A stretch of DNA of 36,421 bases from the NCBI RefSeq assembly GCF_011947365.2, contig NZ_JAAVSH020000001.1, forward strand, positions 278,947 to 315,367, in the 5' to 3' direction. The position numbers and the translations under genes are program-made. The stretch's first letter is position 1; the number at the start of each line of letters is the position of its first letter. The notes beneath the pieces were generated by a model. The model searched no databases. It was given only the letters and a program-made list of their open reading frames with translations, and had not been told where the DNA came from. Source of the stretch: an endosymbiont of Lamellibrachia barhami. GTDB lineage: Bacteria; Pseudomonadota; Gammaproteobacteria; Chromatiales; Chromatiaceae. Positions 33,516-36,421 of this stretch are shown here, piece after piece.

Positions 33516-36421
33516 ATGAATATGTATCTGTCAATGACACTGTGGAATGCGCGAAACCTGGCTGCCGGCCTGCTGGCGGTAGTAGCGGGTCTGTTGCCGT
33601 TCGCAGTGTCGGCAGGCACCCATTCTATCGGCGGTGCGGACGGCAGTTTCGAGTCCGGCTTCAGTGGCATGGTGATCGAAGGTGATGTGCGGCTGGTCGA
33701 CGGATTTGGAACGCTGCGTCCCACCGAAGGATCCCAGGCGGCGCTGCTCACCAACGAGCCGGATGACGGAAGCACCCCGGGGGATGCGGATGTCAGCCTG
33801 TTGAAGATCGAGAACTTCACCATACCGGCAGAGATGGCTGCCCTGCGTCTCGACTACGATTTTCTCTCCGACGAACCTCGTCCCAGCTTCGCCAACGACC
33901 TGTTCACCGTCAAACTGATATTGGTGAGCAGCGGCGGCGAAGAGACGCTGCTCACGGTAGACACCTTTATCCCATCCTATGCGGCTCCCTGGACAGGTTA
34001 TACCCGCCAGACAGGCCTGCGTACCCTGGTGGCGGATGTTTCCGCCCACGCCGGCAGCGCGGATCTGTTCACCCTGGAGCTGCGCATCACCGATACTGGT
34101 GACGGCCGGGGCAACTCCGCAGTCTTGCTCGACAATCTGCAGTTCACCACCGCCGCCGAGCCTATTGCCTCGTCCAACGTCGAATATACCGAGGTGGGTG
34201 CGGGCGAGGTCATCAACTTCAACGGTTCCGGTTCCACCGATGCGGATGACACCATCGTCGACTACAGCTGGGATTTCAGCAACGGGATCATCGGCATCGG
34301 GCTGGCAGTCGATTACGCCTACCCGGACGACGGTATCTACCAGGCCACACTCACCACTACCGATGAGGCAGGCAATAGCAGTAGCGACAGCTTTACCGTG
34401 GTGGTTGGTGCGCTGAATCACGGTCCTACCATTATCTCGCCGCCCAATGTCGCTGCTGCGGAGAATGTCGAATACCGTTATCAGATCGTGGTGGACGACT
34501 CGGAGTTGGCCTTCGGCGATGTCATGAGCTATTCGCTCACTGCCGGACCGGCAGGGATGACCATCGATGCAGCGTCGGGTCTGGTGATCTGGACACCGAC
34601 TGCGAGTGATCCGCGCAAGTCAGCGGTTACGGTGGGGGTCGAGGACAGCCGGGGGCTGAGTGACACCCAATCGTTCGACGTCGTCATAGGCCCCGAGGTT
34701 TATATCGTTACGGCCCGTGATGACAGCATACTTCACTACGCCCGCAGCAATGGCGATGGTACATTCTCTCAGCTGCAGTTCCTGTCGGATATCAGCCACT
34801 ACACACGCGGTGGTTCGGCCATTGCCGACTTCGACCATGACGGTGATTTCGATCTCATCTCCGGTCACGGCAACGACGGTCATAGACTCCACCTCTACTA
34901 CTATGAGAAGGACGGCGCCACCTTCAAAGCGCCGGTCTATCTGGGACATGTGGGAGACAGTGCCCATACTGTCAATTCGTGGCTTATGGACATGGCGGCG
35001 GAAGATTTCAACAACGACGGCGAGATGGACTTCGTGGTCACCGGCAACGGCAGTGACAGCTGGCTCTTTACCAACCAGGGCAGTCTGCAGTTCGGTGAGG
35101 AGACCCATTTCTTTAGCGGATTCGAGATCGGTAATGAAGGGTGGTCAAGCGGTTATAGCACTGTATTGATGCGTGACGACTCCACGGCCAATAGCGGTAA
35201 CTGGTCCATGCGGCTTGATGCCACTGGAGATGGCTCCGGCCTCTTTGGGCTTATCAATCCGGCAAGCTGGTATCTGCACAACGGGCCGATCGTGAGCTTC
35301 GCCTACCGGATTCCGCCCGGTGTTCCGGTGGGCCTCTTCTTCTACATCGATGATAAGGGTTGGATTCAGATTGGTGGCACGGCAACGGCCGATCCGGATG
35401 GTTATCCATCGAACCCGGTGGTCAGCCTGATCGATGATGACAGTTGGCACACGATCTCCATTGACCTGCCGGAAGCCATTCGTGGGAACTGGCCTGATGC
35501 CAAAGGACGGATCACGACCTTTGAGTGGTGGACCAACAACAACGGCACCAGCGGCCAGCAGTTCTGGTTCGATGACTTCAAGATCAGCCGCCGCAGTTAT
35601 ATTTCAGGGTTTGATATCAGCCTGTTGCCGAATACCGGCGGTTCCGGCCGCGGTATGGATGCGGGGGATGTAAACAACGACGGTAATATGGATATTGCCC
35701 GTGCGCGCTATGGCGATGGTTATGTTTACCTCTATCAGGGTGACGGCGACGGCAACTTCGTCACCAGTCATATCGCTGATCCCGGCTCTGACCCCTACGG
35801 TGTGGTGCTGGGCGATTTCGACAATGACGGTTTTGACGACCTGATTGCCGTAGAGGGTGGCAGCGGTAACCCCTATTTCTACAAGAGCAATGGAGACGCC
35901 ACCTTCCAGCCGGGTGTCTACGTGGCTTCGCTGGATACCGACAACCACTCCGCCTACGCTGATTACGACTTCAACTACGACGGTAATCTGGATATCGTGG
36001 CCGTTAACTACACCGGGAATACCGCCTGGTACTATCCGGGTAACGGCGACGGCACCTTCGGCGTCCGGCTCAGCATCGGTAATACCGGCAGCACCACGCT
36101 TGGCGTGGCTGCCCCCGCAGGTCGCGTGACCGGTCAGCCCTTTGCCTTGGCGACACAGAGTGCCGATTCGATCAATGAGGGCGAGTCGGTCGACTTTGAC
36201 GCCGCTGGTTCCTATGATGAGGGTTCCATTGTCAGTTACGATTGGGACTTCGGTGACGGAACAACCGACAGTGGCGCCGGGGTTACTCATACCTTCGCTG
36301 ACGAAGGTGTCTATTCCGTCGTATTGACGGTGACAGATGATAGCGGTGATATCGACCGGATCAGCCGGCAGGTGACGGTGACCGGTGATCCGCCGCTGGC
36401 GGATACCGGTGGTCCTTATCT
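33516..36421 (+). CDS. Secreted VCBS/PKD/lectin-like protein, 3' end beyond the window
   Basis: The frame is open from ATG 33516 to the right edge (968 codons). The start is followed by a signal peptide (NLAAGLLAVVAGLLPFAVSA, cleaved near AGTHS); an AGAGG lies rather far upstream and ATG 33522 is an alternative. Order: beta-rich N-terminal domain about 37-215 (GSFESGFSGM, LRLDYDFLSDE); PKD about 219-300 (FNGSGSTDADD, YSWDFSNG, YPDDGIYQATLTTTD); cadherin-like domain about 301-390 (PAGMTIDAASGLVIWTPT); VCBS repeats about 392-530 (DFDHDGDFDLI, DFNNDGEMDFV); lectin-like domain about 534-690 (FEIGNEGWSSG, WFDDFKISRR); more VCBS repeats about 695-870 (DVNNDGNMDIAR, DFDNDGFDDLI); PKD about 885-960 (YDWDFGDGT); and the start of another PKD (PPLADTGGPY). 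It resembles the giant PKD protein at the left edge and is probably a surface or matrix protein. Confidence 0.88.
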   Translation, partial: MNMYLSMTLWNARNLAAGLLAVVAGLLPFAVSAGTHSIGGADGSFESGFSGMVIEGDVRLVDGFGTLRPTEGSQAALLTNEPDDGSTPGDADVSLLKIENFTIPAEMAALRLDYDFLSDEPRPSFANDLFTVKLILVSSGGEETLLTVDTFIPSYAAPWTGYTRQTGLRTLVADVSAHAGSADLFTLELRITDTGDGRGNSAVLLDNLQFTTAAEPIASSNVEYTEVGAGEVINFNGSGSTDADDTIVDYSWDFSNGIIGIGLAVDYAYPDDGIYQATLTTTDEAGNSSSDSFTVVVGALNHGPTIISPPNVAAAENVEYRYQIVVDDSELAFGDVMSYSLTAGPAGMTIDAASGLVIWTPTASDPRKSAVTVGVEDSRGLSDTQSFDVVIGPEVYIVTARDDSILHYARSNGDGTFSQLQFLSDISHYTRGGSAIADFDHDGDFDLISGHGNDGHRLHLYYYEKDGATFKAPVYLGHVGDSAHTVNSWLMDMAAEDFNNDGEMDFVVTGNGSDSWLFTNQGSLQFGEETHFFSGFEIGNEGWSSGYSTVLMRDDSTANSGNWSMRLDATGDGSGLFGLINPASWYLHNGPIVSFAYRIPPGVPVGLFFYIDDKGWIQIGGTATADPDGYPSNPVVSLIDDDSWHTISIDLPEAIRGNWPDAKGRITTFEWWTNNNGTSGQQFWFDDFKISRRSYISGFDISLLPNTGGSGRGMDAGDVNNDGNMDIARARYGDGYVYLYQGDGDGNFVTSHIADPGSDPYGVVLGDFDNDGFDDLIAVEGGSGNPYFYKSNGDATFQPGVYVASLDTDNHSAYADYDFNYDGNLDIVAVNYTGNTAWYYPGNGDGTFGVRLSIGNTGSTTLGVAAPAGRVTGQPFALATQSADSINEGESVDFDAAGSYDEGSIVSYDWDFGDGTTDSGAGVTHTFADEGVYSVVLTVTDDSGDIDRISRQVTVTGDPPLADTGGPY

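Overview
The window looks like chromosomal DNA of a Gram-negative gammaproteobacterium. The reasons are a LpxL/HtrB-type lipid A acyltransferase, an RND efflux permease, lipoprotein signals, a PEP-CTERM protein behind a sigma-54-type promoter, and GC-rich coding sequence (high fifties by eye). The rhodanese and the style of the secreted proteins would suit a marine sulfur oxidiser, but that is inference. The window is dominated by very large exported repeat proteins built from PKD, VCBS/FG-GAP, Ig-like, lectin-like and RHS/YD modules.

Layout. 1-8878: a giant PKD protein, open in two large pieces (447-5939 and 6524-8878). Its 5' end (1-446) and a middle segment (5940-6484) are full of indels, and the middle segment carries an inverted piece. 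It contains an alpha/alpha-toroid-like domain, and its PKD modules form a higher-order repeat. 8879-13484: ordinary genes, namely a rhodanese (minus strand), a lipid A acyltransferase, and a two-gene VWA/coiled-coil operon. 13651-14136: a dead DUF2846 lipoprotein gene (minus strand). 14162-15697: the tail of a second PKD protein. 15819-19951: an RHS/YD protein with nidogen-like, dockerin-like and IPT domains. It lacks the RHS core and ends where antisense RND sequence begins. 19952-23049: a damaged RND permease gene (minus strand). 23229-25749: a pentapeptide-repeat protein, a PEP-CTERM protein and a small lipoprotein. 26376-33438: a 2297-residue VCBS-Ig-RHS protein with complete RHS core and a helical C-terminal domain of unknown function. 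33516-36421: a further VCBS/PKD/lectin-like protein that runs off the right edge.

The most interesting points concern the two RHS genes. Each has a structured leader with a shared motif (C-R-GAACCG), then a good Shine-Dalgarno and an ATG whose reading frame is blocked before the RHS frame: by a G9 tract in the first gene and by a TGA in the second. The first would come into frame with G8 or G11, which is the usual form of a phase-variable surface gene. The second has a 30-codon ORF in the same frame that stops 3 nt before the GTG of the RHS protein. Small indels recur in the PKD genes, the RND gene and the lipoprotein gene, so assembly or sequencing error is a serious alternative for several of the oddities. 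The PKD paralogues may have been swapped by the assembler.
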